Notes under the pieces: model-generated
What the model saw: the letters and a program-made list of their open reading frames with translations, nothing else
The model's database searches: none
Told to the model about the DNA's origin: nothing
Program-made: the position numbers and the translations under genes
Part shown: positions 26,182 through 34,686 of the stretch, in pieces
How the letters are laid out: the number at the start of each line of letters is the position of its first letter
Numbering within the stretch: position 1 is the first letter of the stretch
From: Bacteriovoracaceae bacterium UBA3083
GTDB taxonomy: Bacteria > Bdellovibrionota > Bacteriovoracia > Bacteriovoracales > Bacteriovoracaceae
Direction of reading: 5' to 3'
Assembly: GCA_002366565.1 (NCBI GenBank)
Contig: DFBJ01000013.1
Location: forward strand, 847,160-911,159
DNA length: 64,000 nucleotides

Positions 26182-26212
26182 TACCAGTGGTTAACTGCCA
26201 CTGGTATTATGT
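26182..26212 (+). terminator. Rho-independent terminator after pfkA
   Basis: Perfect 9-bp stem TACCAGTGG (26182-26190) / CCACTGGTA (26198-26206) followed by TTATGTT, 9 nt past the pfkA stop. Confidence 0.75.
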
Positions 26213-26283
26213 TCAAATTTTGTACATAACTATAAATCTTACTCATTCTCTAATAAATTCAGTAAATACTGGTAAAAGAAAAT

Positions 26284-27129
26284 ATGAAAATTTTCTTAGC
26301 TCTATTTATTCTCTCTCTTAATATTCATGCTGGTATTTATAATACTGATGACAGACATGAAATCGCAGATGCCCCAACTGAAGTTCAAGATATTTCAAAG
26401 TCTATTGCAGCAGTCATTCCAAAGAATAGAGTTCAAAAGCTAGAGAATGGAAACTTCAAACTTAGCGGACTGAGCTATGTAGATAATTATAAATTTTGTA
26501 AGGACGAACAATTTGTTCAGACTCAATCACTTATAGCAAATTGCTCGGCTTCACTAGTAGGAAGTAATAAGATTGCTACTGCGGCCCACTGCTTTGATGA
26601 CTATCCTGGCTCAACGATTAATGACTATTATATTGTTTTTGACTACGTATACGAACAAGGTAGAAGTGGAGATATCATTCTTCCTAAAAATAGTGTCTAC
26701 GAAATAAAGGGAGCTCTTCAGTACATATTTGATTTTCCAAACGATAAGGATGTTGCCCTACTTGAGTTAACAGAAAAAGTTAGAGGAAGAACTCCTTTGA
26801 AAGTATCCAAAGAAAGAGTCGTAATCAATGAAGAAATCTACATGTTGGGCTTTCCTCTAGGTTTACCTATGAAATACCATGACAATGGATTTGTAACGAG
26901 CTTAACTACTGGACTATCGGGAGAAAGCTCATTCACTCATAACCTAGATACATTTTCAGTAAACTCTGGATCATCAATTTTCTCATCTAAAACCAATGAA
27001 ATAGTAGGCATTCTTGTTAGAGGTATTGGAGACAACTATACTTTAGATAAGAAAAGACAATGTAATATTTGGGGAAATGGGGATGATCATGTTGGAGAAG
27101 CTAACTATATAGACCTATTACAAATCTAA
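26284..27129 (+). CDS. Secreted trypsin-like serine protease
   Basis: 281 residues. Signal peptide MKIFLALFILSLNIHAG. Chymotrypsin-fold catalytic residues appear in order: ATAAHCF (His), KDVALLEL (Asp) and VNSGSSIFS (Ser, normally GNSGS). The spacing and the final GILVRG strand match the V8/glutamyl-endopeptidase-like S1B group. The catalytic serine context NSGSS is intact, so activity is expected. Likely periplasmic or secreted. Its 3' end overlaps the convergent small gene by 12 bp. Confidence 0.85.
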   Translation: MKIFLALFILSLNIHAGIYNTDDRHEIADAPTEVQDISKSIAAVIPKNRVQKLENGNFKLSGLSYVDNYKFCKDEQFVQTQSLIANCSASLVGSNKIATAAHCFDDYPGSTINDYYIVFDYVYEQGRSGDIILPKNSVYEIKGALQYIFDFPNDKDVALLELTEKVRGRTPLKVSKERVVINEEIYMLGFPLGLPMKYHDNGFVTSLTTGLSGESSFTHNLDTFSVNSGSSIFSSKTNEIVGILVRGIGDNYTLDKKRQCNIWGNGDDHVGEANYIDLLQI

Positions 27130-27570
27130 AGACTCATCAGCACTATAAATACATGAGATAACATTTTCTATTTTGGCCGAATGACTAAGCTCTAATGAAT
27201 ATGCGAAAGCACTCTTTAATCTTAAGCAATCACTCTTATAATTTTTTGAACACTTAAAGACATCACCATCGCACTTAACTTTCAAAATAACAGACTTTGC
27301 ATACTCACAAACGACATTATTCTTAGAAAGTACATCAACTCTCCCTCTAATTAAGTTCTGCCTTTTTGCAGACTTCTTCTTACAGAATTCTAAAATGCTC
27401 ACAACTCTTGAAGTACAATCAATATGTGTTTGTCCCTTAGTCGTTTCTATAAGATTATTCTCTACACCCATTGAGCGACATAGATCACGAAAGGAATACT
27501 TTTCGATAGAATGAGAAATGGCCTTGTTCTCTAAAACTTTAGAGAAACAAGGCCATTGTATAAATATCAA
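27118..27570 (-). CDS. Small exported Cys-rich protein, unknown
   Basis: 150 residues from a TTG at 27570. The hydrophobic N-terminus (MIFIQWPCFS) looks like a truncated signal peptide. The frame stays open upstream, and a CTG at 27594, with GAGG 8 nt before it and overlapping the glutamate dehydrogenase stop, would give MLNKFLIILIFIQWPCFS, a complete signal sequence. So translation may begin at a non-canonical CTG. The mature protein has about nine Cys and many Lys; no family recognised. Cotranscribed behind glutamate dehydrogenase. Confidence 0.55.
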   Translation of the reverse strand: MIFIQWPCFSKVLENKAISHSIEKYSFRDLCRSMGVENNLIETTKGQTHIDCTSRVVSILEFCKKKSAKRQNLIRGRVDVLSKNNVVCEYAKSVILKVKCDGDVFKCSKNYKSDCLRLKSAFAYSLELSHSAKIENVISCIYSADESLDL

Positions 27571-27586
27571 AATAATTAAAAACTTA

Positions 27587-28846
27587 TTAAGCAGGGAAAA
27601 GACCTCTTAATCTCATTGCTCTCTCTAGTCTAGCTAGTGCTGCAATGAAGGCTGCTTTCTTCATATCAGTATTATACTTTGTTGCAGTTTCAAAAACATT
27701 ATCAAATGAATCTTTAAGAATGTCATGAAGCTTCCCATTGATTTGTTCAAGGTCCCAGAAGAAGTTCTGAAGTCCTTGTACCCACTCAAAGTAAGAAACA
27801 ATAACACCACCAGCATTACAAAGAATATCTGGAATGATGAATCCACCACGAGCAGTGATAATATCAATAGCTTCTCTAGTTAAAGGACCATTGGCACCTT
27901 CAGCAACAATTTTAGCTTTAACATTTGCAGCATTTTCTTTAGTGATTACACCATCAATTGCAGCAGGAATTAAAACGTCTACATCAAGCTCTAAAAGTTG
28001 AGCGTTCGTAATAAGCTCAACACCTTCTAAATCTTTTAAGAATTTACCTTGCTTAGTCCACTCTGAACATTTATCAATATCCAGACCGTCCTTATTGTAA
28101 ACAGCTCCTGATACATCAGAGATTGCTACAATTCTTGCACCCTGAGCAGCAAGATCTTCTGCCGCAGGAACACCAACTTTACCAAAACCATGAATAGCAA
28201 CAGTAGTGTTTTTATCAATGGCCATTTCTAGCTTTTGACATGCAAAGTTCACACAGTATGCAACACCTTTACCAGTAGATTCTGCTCTACCTAAAGATCC
28301 ACCAACAGTAATAGGCTTACCAGTAACAACACCTGGAACTGTATAACCTTTAATTTGTGAATATGTATCCATGAACCAGGCCATTGTTTGTCCGTCTGTT
28401 CCAATATCTGGAGCAGGTACGTCAATTGTTGGACCAATGATCATGTTAATTTCAGTAGCATATCTTCTTGTAAGTGACTGAAGCTCCTGACGAGATAATT
28501 CGTTTGGATCTACTTCAATACCACCCTTTGCTCCACCTAGAGGAAGACCAACAAGTGCACACTTAAAAGTCATAAGCATCGCAAGTGCAGCTGTCTCAGA
28601 CAGGTCAACTCCTGGATGATAACGAATTCCACCCTTACCAGGTCCTAAAGTCATATTGTGCTGAACTCTATAACCTTGAAAAGTTCTAACTGAACCATCG
28701 TCAAGACGAATAGGCACAGCAACTTGAAGTGCTCTTTTTGGATATTTTAGTCTCTCAAGAATATTTCTATCTAGACCCATAACATCTGCCGCTTGTTCTA
28801 ATTGCTCGAAAGCATCTTTAAAAAGTGGGGCATCAAATAAGCTCAT
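27587..28846 (-). CDS. Glutamate dehydrogenase (Glu/Leu/Phe/Val family)
   Basis: 419 residues, the hexameric NAD(P)-GDH length. Interconverts glutamate with 2-oxoglutarate and ammonia. Motifs: GYRVQHNMTLGPGKGGIRYHPGVD, LPLGGAKGGIEVDP with the catalytic Lys, VPAPDIGTDGQTMAWFMDTY, and the Rossmann GFGKVG (nucleotide-binding). Glu (VEWVQGLQNFFWD) near the C-terminus is typical. Cofactor preference cannot be read with certainty. In an amino-acid-consuming bacterium a catabolic role is likely (inference). Good ribosome site GGGAG precedes the ATG. Confidence 0.94.
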   Translation of the reverse strand: MSLFDAPLFKDAFEQLEQAADVMGLDRNILERLKYPKRALQVAVPIRLDDGSVRTFQGYRVQHNMTLGPGKGGIRYHPGVDLSETAALAMLMTFKCALVGLPLGGAKGGIEVDPNELSRQELQSLTRRYATEINMIIGPTIDVPAPDIGTDGQTMAWFMDTYSQIKGYTVPGVVTGKPITVGGSLGRAESTGKGVAYCVNFACQKLEMAIDKNTTVAIHGFGKVGVPAAEDLAAQGARIVAISDVSGAVYNKDGLDIDKCSEWTKQGKFLKDLEGVELITNAQLLELDVDVLIPAAIDGVITKENAANVKAKIVAEGANGPLTREAIDIITARGGFIIPDILCNAGGVIVSYFEWVQGLQNFFWDLEQINGKLHDILKDSFDNVFETATKYNTDMKKAAFIAALARLERAMRLRGLFPA

Positions 28847-28966
28847 AACGGCTCCCTTGAATTAGTAGTATTTACAAAAGTTAATGGTTCAAATTTACTA
28901 CTTGTTAGCAATACTGAATAGCAAATTCTTAAGAAATTTTGAATTTTGTATGGGGAAAATAAGAAC

Positions 28967-28986
28967 GCTGCACCATAAAGTGCAGC
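28967..28986 (-). terminator. Weak terminator after the 29000-29854 gene
   Basis: 7-bp stem GCTGCAC (28967-28973) / GTGCAGC (28980-28986) located 13 nt past the minus-strand stop, followed on the minus strand by GTTCTTATTTT. The T tract is interrupted. Confidence 0.55.
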
Positions 28987-28999
28987 ATGTATTGATAAT

Positions 29000-29854
29000 C
29001 TAGAATGGCTTGTTGAAAAAGAGCTCTATTTTTTGGCTTACAGAAGCTACATCTCTCGTTTTTGAAGTACTAACTCTTGCCGTGATTTCTTTAGTTAGTG
29101 GCTTATCTAATCTAGCGTCAAATTCACTATCATTTACATTATAGTCAAAGTTGGCTTTAAGACCCAACGCAGTAATATCTTTATTTACATTAATATTCAC
29201 TCTTCCATCTAGCTTTACAGAAGTTTCATTATTAATCCATGGATTCTCAACAAACATTAGAGCTTTCCCTTGAAGAACTCTTGCCTTAAATTTAAATCTT
29301 AAATTCCTAGAAACTTCTACTCTCGTTTGTGGTTTAAGAGCCTTTTGAACTTTACCAACTCTATGAAGAGTTGAGCCTTCTTCGGCCTGCTTAATTTCGC
29401 CTGATAGTCTCTTATCTAAATATTTTAATATATATCTATTAAAGTACTTCTTTCTGTCTTCCTGATCTTTAATGTCATAGAGTCCAGTAGAAGCGACATT
29501 CCAATTCTTTGCGTATTCCTCTTCTTTTTCCCAAGAGTCATAATTTCTCTTCATGCCCTTCATAACTCCAGCAGTATCTTCCACTAGAATATTTTCATAC
29601 CAAAGAGTTACACTACTTGGTCTATCACTGGCCTCAACGTCTGGAACAAAGTTACTTGGTCCTCTAGATGCCATCTTTTTATATGGATTTAAATAAGAGA
29701 GTTTAACAGAGTTATCTTTCGTAACTTGCTCATCAGCGCAAATATTTGAAGTAGTGACAGAAACGAAGGCACAGAGAATTAATGTGGCGCTAGCCAAATC
29801 TCTCTGTCTATTTTTTAGACGGCCTGTTAAAGTTTTACATACTCTGTTCATCAT
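29000..29854 (-). CDS. Exported protein, beta-rich C-terminus, unknown
   Basis: 284 residues. Long basic N-region (MMNRVCKTLTGRLKNRQRD) followed by a hydrophobic core and a cleavage-like SNICADE near residue 41, consistent with a signal peptide or anchor. The C-terminal ~110 residues are alternating polar/hydrophobic strands (VEVSRNLRFKFKARV, RVNINVNKDITALGLKANFDYNV) ending in KIELFFNKPF with a terminal Phe. This pattern is seen in outer-membrane beta-barrels or barrel-associated proteins. No family recognised. Upstream is a 270-bp gap. Confidence 0.55.
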   Translation of the reverse strand: MMNRVCKTLTGRLKNRQRDLASATLILCAFVSVTTSNICADEQVTKDNSVKLSYLNPYKKMASRGPSNFVPDVEASDRPSSVTLWYENILVEDTAGVMKGMKRNYDSWEKEEEYAKNWNVASTGLYDIKDQEDRKKYFNRYILKYLDKRLSGEIKQAEEGSTLHRVGKVQKALKPQTRVEVSRNLRFKFKARVLQGKALMFVENPWINNETSVKLDGRVNINVNKDITALGLKANFDYNVNDSEFDARLDKPLTKEITARVSTSKTRDVASVSQKIELFFNKPF

Positions 29855-30124
29855 ACAAGTCCCTATTTTTCGTAGTTTTCTCTGATCTCTACTTAAAATA
29901 GTGCAATAGGCGTACCAAATCTTATCCTCTAGGGTTTGAGTTTCAAATCAACTTGTAACCCACTAATAATTCTACCATATGTCGAAGAAATAGCGAGTAG
30001 GTAGCGATAGAAGGCATCTTAAGCCTTGGCACGAAGTGTAAAAATGTATTAATTTTGTACGATTATTTTGTAATGTATTGAAAATACAGAAAGGGTCCGA
30101 AGACCCTCTTACTGTTGTCTTGAA
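29855..30124. other. 270-bp intergenic region without a recognised feature
   Basis: Leader of the exported protein gene on the minus strand. Near its parB end, GGGTC (30093-30097) and GACCC (30102-30106) form a CGAA-loop hairpin that may end parB. I searched for c-di-GMP-I riboswitch motifs and saw none. Presumably holds the minus-strand promoter. Confidence 0.3.
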
Positions 30125-31033
30125 TTATTGATCAACCATATCCTTAGTTTCTTCAACTAGGGCCTTTAGGATGTCTTTTGTTTTCTTATCTAGCTTTAAA
30201 TCTTTCTGCTTCATGTTCATTGCCTTAAGGAATGCACTTGCAGTAAGACCTTTAGGAAGAGAAGCTTTTTTCTTAGTAGTCTTCTTAGTCGTTTTCTTAG
30301 TTACTTTCTTCTTAGTTCCTGCGGCTACGACACCAGTTTTAATAGCTTTCTTCAGTTGAGATCTCTTAGTAATCTCACCACTATGAACTAACTTAGTTAA
30401 CTTAGTTTTAAGAGGAGATTTTTCAAGAGCGTCTAATTCTAAAAGAACATACTTCTCAATATTATGAAGCTTAGCAGACTCTCTCATTTTAGCTGGCATT
30501 CTTGCGATCAATAACGATCTATGAACTTCTGATTTAGAGATACCAAGGGCAGCACAAATTTTTCTCTCACTGGCCTTAGTTGCTTTTTGGTAGTTTAAAA
30601 TACCGTCGGCCTTATCTATATAATGAAGAGCTTCTCTTGAAGAGTTTTCAGAGAATTGAATTGCCATTAGCTCTTCTTCAGATTTGTCATCTAAAATAAA
30701 GCAAGGACACTTCTTCATATTAATAGAGGTCATTGCTCTATAACGTCTCTCTCCACAGATTAGTGTATAACCTTTCTTTGTTTTGTGAAGTACAAGAGGT
30801 TGGATTAGACCATTAACCTTAATATTTGCAGCAAGTTCTTTTAAAGAAGAGTCATTGAACTTAGTTCTAACCTGTTCTTTTACAATAATATCTTTAATAA
30901 GAATTTCATCTAACTTTGCACCACGAAGTAGTCTATCGTCGGCTAACTTAATTAGATCACGATTTAAATTCTCAGACAGATCAATTGTCTTTCTTTGCTT
31001 TTTTGAAACTCTAGGCGCGAATGACTTTGCCAT
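30125..31033 (-). CDS. parB: ParB-family partition/DNA-binding protein
   Basis: 302 residues. N-terminal ParB/Srx CTPase fold with IKVNGLIQPLVLHKTKKG and GERRYRAM (box II, CTP-binding), ENSSREALHYIDKADG, then a helix-turn-helix around KICAALGISKSEVHRSL for parS-like DNA. A Lys/Thr-rich linker (KKVTKKTTKKTTKKK) leads to a C-terminal region. ParB slides on DNA around parS to form the segregation complex. It follows parA by 38 nt. The neighbourhood lacks gidA/gidB/jag usual near a chromosomal origin, so this may be a secondary or non-canonical partition pair. I found no canonical parS in the window. Confidence 0.88.
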   Translation of the reverse strand: MAKSFAPRVSKKQRKTIDLSENLNRDLIKLADDRLLRGAKLDEILIKDIIVKEQVRTKFNDSSLKELAANIKVNGLIQPLVLHKTKKGYTLICGERRYRAMTSINMKKCPCFILDDKSEEELMAIQFSENSSREALHYIDKADGILNYQKATKASERKICAALGISKSEVHRSLLIARMPAKMRESAKLHNIEKYVLLELDALEKSPLKTKLTKLVHSGEITKRSQLKKAIKTGVVAAGTKKKVTKKTTKKTTKKKASLPKGLTASAFLKAMNMKQKDLKLDKKTKDILKALVEETKDMVDQ

Positions 31034-31071
31034 ACGTAATTACCCCACATCCTTGTGATTAAAATTTTAAA

Positions 31072-31845
31072 TTAAAGATTTAATGAATCCCATAGGGCTT
31101 CATAATCTTGTTTCCCTCTACTACTTTTTCCCATCATAAATACAGGCTTTCTCATTGAGATAGACTCTTGCATTTGAACGAGGTTTCTAATAGGTGGAGT
31201 GATATTAAAAGATTGTGATAGTTCAACAATTCTTTGTTGTTCGATCTTTCTTCTAGAATCAACCATTGAAGGAATAATTGAGAAGTCCAATCCTGGATTC
31301 TCAGTCTCTTTAATTATTTCAAAAGTATCCATTAACTCTTCAAGACCATCAATTGAATAATCCTGAGCTTGAGTTGGAATTAAAATTCTATTTGAAGCTA
31401 CAAGCGCCATAATTAACTCATCACCAAGCATTGGAGGTGTATCAACTACAACATAATCATAATCTTCTGCTACTTCTTGAAGGCGAAGTCTCAATAGTCT
31501 TTCTTTTCTTCCTGCATCTCTTCTAATCTCACCTTCTGAAAGGATCAATAGCTTAGAAAGGTTTGCAAGGTGTCTACTTGAAGGAACAAGAGTTATATTG
31601 TCATAAAACTCCGCGTCACCTTCTGCTTTAACCACAACGTCCTCTGCAGGAACATCACCGATTAACCACTCAGGGATAAGAGTTCTTTGAATTTGAACAC
31701 CAAGAGTTGAACTTAGATTGGCTTGAGAATCAAGGTCAATAACTAATACTCTATTTCCTTGGTTCGCCAAATGACATACCAACTGATAACACTGCATTGT
31801 TTTACCAACGCCGCCTTTATTATTGGCAACTGTGATAACTTCCAT
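31072..31845 (-). CDS. parA: ParA-family partition ATPase
   Basis: 257 residues, no N-terminal helix-turn-helix, so type Ib-like or chromosomal size. Deviant Walker A NNKGGVGKTMQC with both Lys, Walker A' VVDTPPMLGDEL (Asp-Thr-Pro-Pro), and IPTQAQDYSIDGLEEL. ParA forms ATP-dependent patterns on the nucleoid to position ParB complexes. Ribosome site AAGGAG 6 nt from the ATG. The 5' leader carries two stem-loops (31862-31907) that may serve autoregulation. Confidence 0.9.
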   Translation of the reverse strand: MEVITVANNKGGVGKTMQCYQLVCHLANQGNRVLVIDLDSQANLSSTLGVQIQRTLIPEWLIGDVPAEDVVVKAEGDAEFYDNITLVPSSRHLANLSKLLILSEGEIRRDAGRKERLLRLRLQEVAEDYDYVVVDTPPMLGDELIMALVASNRILIPTQAQDYSIDGLEELMDTFEIIKETENPGLDFSIIPSMVDSRRKIEQQRIVELSQSFNITPPIRNLVQMQESISMRKPVFMMGKSSRGKQDYEALWDSLNL

Positions 31846-31861
31846 GAATCACTCCTTAAAC

Positions 31862-31907
31862 ACACTGGTATCCGATTCCAGTGTTCTTTAAAGGTCGAAA
31901 AAGACCT
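31862..31907 (-). promoter_or_regulatory. Paired stem-loops in the parA leader
   Basis: ACACTGG (31862-31868) with CCAGTGT (31878-31884) makes a 7-bp hairpin with a 9-nt loop. AGGTC (31892-31896) with GACCT (31903-31907) makes a second, shorter one. They lie 16-60 nt before the parA start and could be an operator or an mRNA element. They do not match canonical parS. Confidence 0.4.
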
Positions 31908-32051
31908 AACATACTAAAATAGTAAAAAATGAGTCACACTTCGTCAAAGAAAGAAGACAATTTTTTTTAACTGCTAGACTCAGAGCAACACTACACTAGA
32001 CATTATGAGAAAAATGAACAATATTTGGGCCATATAAAAGGGAGAGAAGTT

Positions 32052-32372
32052 ATGATCAAATCAATCAACTCAACAGAGCTAAAGGCAATGTTAGATGCTA
32101 AAGAAGAACTCGTATTAATCGACTGTCGCGAGCAGGAAGAATGGGACGAAGGACATATTGAAGGCGCTAAATTTATTCCTCTCAGTAAATTCCCAGAGCT
32201 TTATAAAGAAGAATTAAAAGATAAAGAGGCAAACCTAATCCTTCAATGCAGAAGTGGAAGAAGAAGCTTAAATGCTTGCCAATTTCTACTTGGAGAAGAT
32301 TTTGAAAACCTTACTAACCTAGAAGATGGAATTCTTGGTTGGCAAAATAACGGCTACGAAACAGTAAAATAA
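32052..32372 (+). CDS. Rhodanese-like sulfurtransferase domain protein
   Basis: 106 residues, single rhodanese domain. The active-site loop LILQCRSGRRS contains the catalytic Cys (CRSGRRS), and DCREQEEWDEGHIEGAKFIPLS is the CH2A/B region. Carries sulfane sulfur as a persulfide. The ATG at 32052 with GGAG 7 nt upstream is preferred to an upstream ATG at 32025 that leaves no ribosome site. It starts a plus-strand group with nadA and a NifS-like desulfurase, which suggests a role in sulfur delivery for Fe-S assembly on NadA (inference). Confidence 0.85.
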   Translation: MIKSINSTELKAMLDAKEELVLIDCREQEEWDEGHIEGAKFIPLSKFPELYKEELKDKEANLILQCRSGRRSLNACQFLLGEDFENLTNLEDGILGWQNNGYETVK

Positions 32373-32384
32373 TCGGAAGAAAAA

Positions 32385-33491
32385 ATGCTCAACTTATTTG
32401 AAAAAGATAACCAAGACCACTTACCTTTAATCTCAGAGAAAGAACTCTCAGATGCTGAAGTTCTTGTTGAATTAAAAAAAATAAAAGAAGAACTAGAAGA
32501 TAAGGTTGTAGTCCTTGGTCATCACTATCAACAAGATGACGTTTTTCAATTTGCAGACGTAACAGGAGATTCTTTAAAGCTTGCTCAAGATGCTGAAAAG
32601 CTAGATAAGCCTTACATTATCTTCTGTGGTGTTCACTTCATGGCAGAAACAACAGATATGCTTACAAGTGATAATCAAAAAGTAATCCTCCCAGATCTAC
32701 GTGCAGGTTGCTCAATGGCAGATATGGCCAACAGAGAGCAAATCGATAAGGCCTGGGAATTTATGAAGTCTTCCACTTCAGATAAGATTGTTCCTATTAC
32801 ATATATTAATTGTTCGGCAGCTCTAAAAGCTTTTGTTGGAGAAAATGATGGAAGTATTTGTACTTCTTCTAATGCCAGACCAATTATTGAGTGGGCATTC
32901 AAAGAAGGTCAAAAACTTCTATTTTTCCCAGACCAACATCTAGGAAGAAATACTTGTGCAGAAATGGGAATAGGACTAGATGAAATGGTTGTCTATAATC
33001 CAAATATGTACAACGGGGGCCTAACTGCAGAACAGATAGATAAAGCTAAAGTTATACTTTGGTATGGCTACTGCTCTGTTCACCAAGGCTTTACTGCAGC
33101 TCAAGTTGAAACAATCAAAAAAGATAAACCAAATACTACAGTAATTGTACATCCAGAATGTTCTTATGATGTAGTTAAGGCCGCACATGATAATGGATCT
33201 ACTGCTTATATAATAAATAAGATAAAAGAAGCTCCAGCCGGATCAAGCTTTGCTGTAGGAACAGAGATAAATCTTGTAAACCGCTTAACGCAGCAATTTC
33301 CAGATAAAGAAATTATTTCACTATCTCCTTACCAATGTCTATGCACGACAATGTATCGCGTTAGACCTCGTTGGCTACTTGCCAGTTTCCGAGCGATAAA
33401 GGAAGATAAACCTATAAACGTAATTCAAGTAGACAAGAGAACAACTGAGCTTTCCATGAAGGCACTCGGTAAGATGCTTGAGTTAAGTTAA
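32385..33491 (+). CDS. nadA: Quinolinate synthase
   Basis: 368 residues. Condenses iminoaspartate with dihydroxyacetone phosphate to quinolinate in NAD synthesis, using a [4Fe-4S] cluster. Signatures: VVLGHHYQQDDVFQFADVTGDSLKLA, IIFCGVHFMAETTDML, YINCSAALKAF, and three Cys at family-consistent places (CGVHFMAE; HPECSYDV; YQCLCTTM) that could ligate the cluster. Length fits the long NadA form. Followed by the cysteine desulfurase, the classical partner supplying sulfur. nadB and nadC are not in the window. Confidence 0.94.
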   Translation: MLNLFEKDNQDHLPLISEKELSDAEVLVELKKIKEELEDKVVVLGHHYQQDDVFQFADVTGDSLKLAQDAEKLDKPYIIFCGVHFMAETTDMLTSDNQKVILPDLRAGCSMADMANREQIDKAWEFMKSSTSDKIVPITYINCSAALKAFVGENDGSICTSSNARPIIEWAFKEGQKLLFFPDQHLGRNTCAEMGIGLDEMVVYNPNMYNGGLTAEQIDKAKVILWYGYCSVHQGFTAAQVETIKKDKPNTTVIVHPECSYDVVKAAHDNGSTAYIINKIKEAPAGSSFAVGTEINLVNRLTQQFPDKEIISLSPYQCLCTTMYRVRPRWLLASFRAIKEDKPINVIQVDKRTTELSMKALGKMLELS

Positions 33492-33526
33492 AAAACACAC
33501 CACATTTTAAATTTTAAGGATGAAAC

Positions 33527-34684
33527 ATGATTTACGCTGATTACAACGGAAGTGCTCCTATTTGTGAAGACGTTAAAGAGTACTTTATAAAGAGACTTCA
33601 AGACGGACCTTTTGCAAATCCAAATGCAATACACAGGCTTGGGACTAAAGTTCTAACTGCTATGGAAAACTCAAGAGCAATCTGCGCAAAATCCCTTGGA
33701 GCAAAATATACTCAAGTTATTTTCAATTCAGGTGCTACAGAAGGTATCACTCAAGTTTTTCACAGTGTTCTAGATTCTGCTAAAGAAGACGGTAAGAATT
33801 TTGTGATTACTTCAGGAATTGAACACTCTGCTGTTATTAATTGTGCAAAGTTTTATGAAAATAAAGGCTATACTCATAAAGTTGTTCCAACACTACCAAA
33901 TGGTGTTGTGGACTTAAACCTTCTAAAAGAGTGGCTTAAAGAGTTTAAAGATAGAATTGCACTAGTATCTATTATGGCCGCAAATAATGAGACAGGCGTA
34001 ATTCAGCCATTTGAAGAAATTGCCAAACTTTGTAGTGCTGATAATGTTCCATTTCTATGCGATACAACTCAATTCATAGGAAAGTGTGCATTCAACTTTC
34101 AAGAATCAAATATCGACTACGCTGTAACATCTGGTCACAAGTTTGGGGCCCTGACAGGTACAGGAATTCTTTTGGCAAAACACCCAGCTAAATTAAATGC
34201 TCTTGTTATTGGTGGTGGTCAAGAAAAGGGAATCCGTGGCGGAACTCAAAACTACCTAGGATATGAAACATTAGCAGTTGCGCTAAATAGTTTTGAAAAG
34301 AATGCTTCAAAGTTCTTAGACCTAAAAGAAAAGAAGATCAAATTTGAAGCAGAGATTAAAAAGCGTTTTCCTCAAGTAGTCATTCTTGGTGAAGATGCTC
34401 CAAGAGTTTGTTCAACTACTTATATTGCTTTTCCGGGAATACACGGCCAAGCTGTTCAGATAGAGCTAGAATCGTCAGATATCTTTGTTACTACATCTTC
34501 AGCTTGCTCAGACAATGAGCCTGTGACTTCAAAGGTTCTTCGTGCAATGGGTGTAAATGATGAAGTTGGACGAGGTGTAGTTAGAATAAGCTTAGGACAT
34601 TGTAGCCCCCTTGAAAGTTACGATGAAATACTTGAAGCTTTAACAAAGGCATATGAAAAACTTGGAAAAATTAAGAGCTACTAA
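33527..34684 (+). CDS. Cysteine desulfurase (NifS/IscS-type)
   Basis: 385-residue PLP enzyme, class V aminotransferase fold. Transfers sulfur from cysteine as a persulfide. Seen: FNSGATEGITQ, the His in SVMAANNETG-type block (SIMAANNETGVIQP), the PLP Lys in SGHKFGALTGTG, RGGTQN, and the active-site Cys loop TTSSACSDNEP. Short Cys loop resembles the NifS-like proteins paired with nad genes in Gram-positives. 35 nt after nadA, so likely NadA's dedicated sulfur source. Confidence 0.9.
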   Translation: MIYADYNGSAPICEDVKEYFIKRLQDGPFANPNAIHRLGTKVLTAMENSRAICAKSLGAKYTQVIFNSGATEGITQVFHSVLDSAKEDGKNFVITSGIEHSAVINCAKFYENKGYTHKVVPTLPNGVVDLNLLKEWLKEFKDRIALVSIMAANNETGVIQPFEEIAKLCSADNVPFLCDTTQFIGKCAFNFQESNIDYAVTSGHKFGALTGTGILLAKHPAKLNALVIGGGQEKGIRGGTQNYLGYETLAVALNSFEKNASKFLDLKEKKIKFEAEIKKRFPQVVILGEDAPRVCSTTYIAFPGIHGQAVQIELESSDIFVTTSSACSDNEPVTSKVLRAMGVNDEVGRGVVRISLGHCSPLESYDEILEALTKAYEKLGKIKSY

Positions 34685-34686
34685 AT

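Noticed and set aside
29855..30124. c-di-GMP-I (GEMM) or other riboswitch
   Set aside because: The conserved A-C-G-C-A and GCAAA-type cores were not found; only generic AT-rich sequence.
30900..32050. Canonical parS near parAB
   Set aside because: No TGTTTCACGTGAAACA-like palindrome was found.
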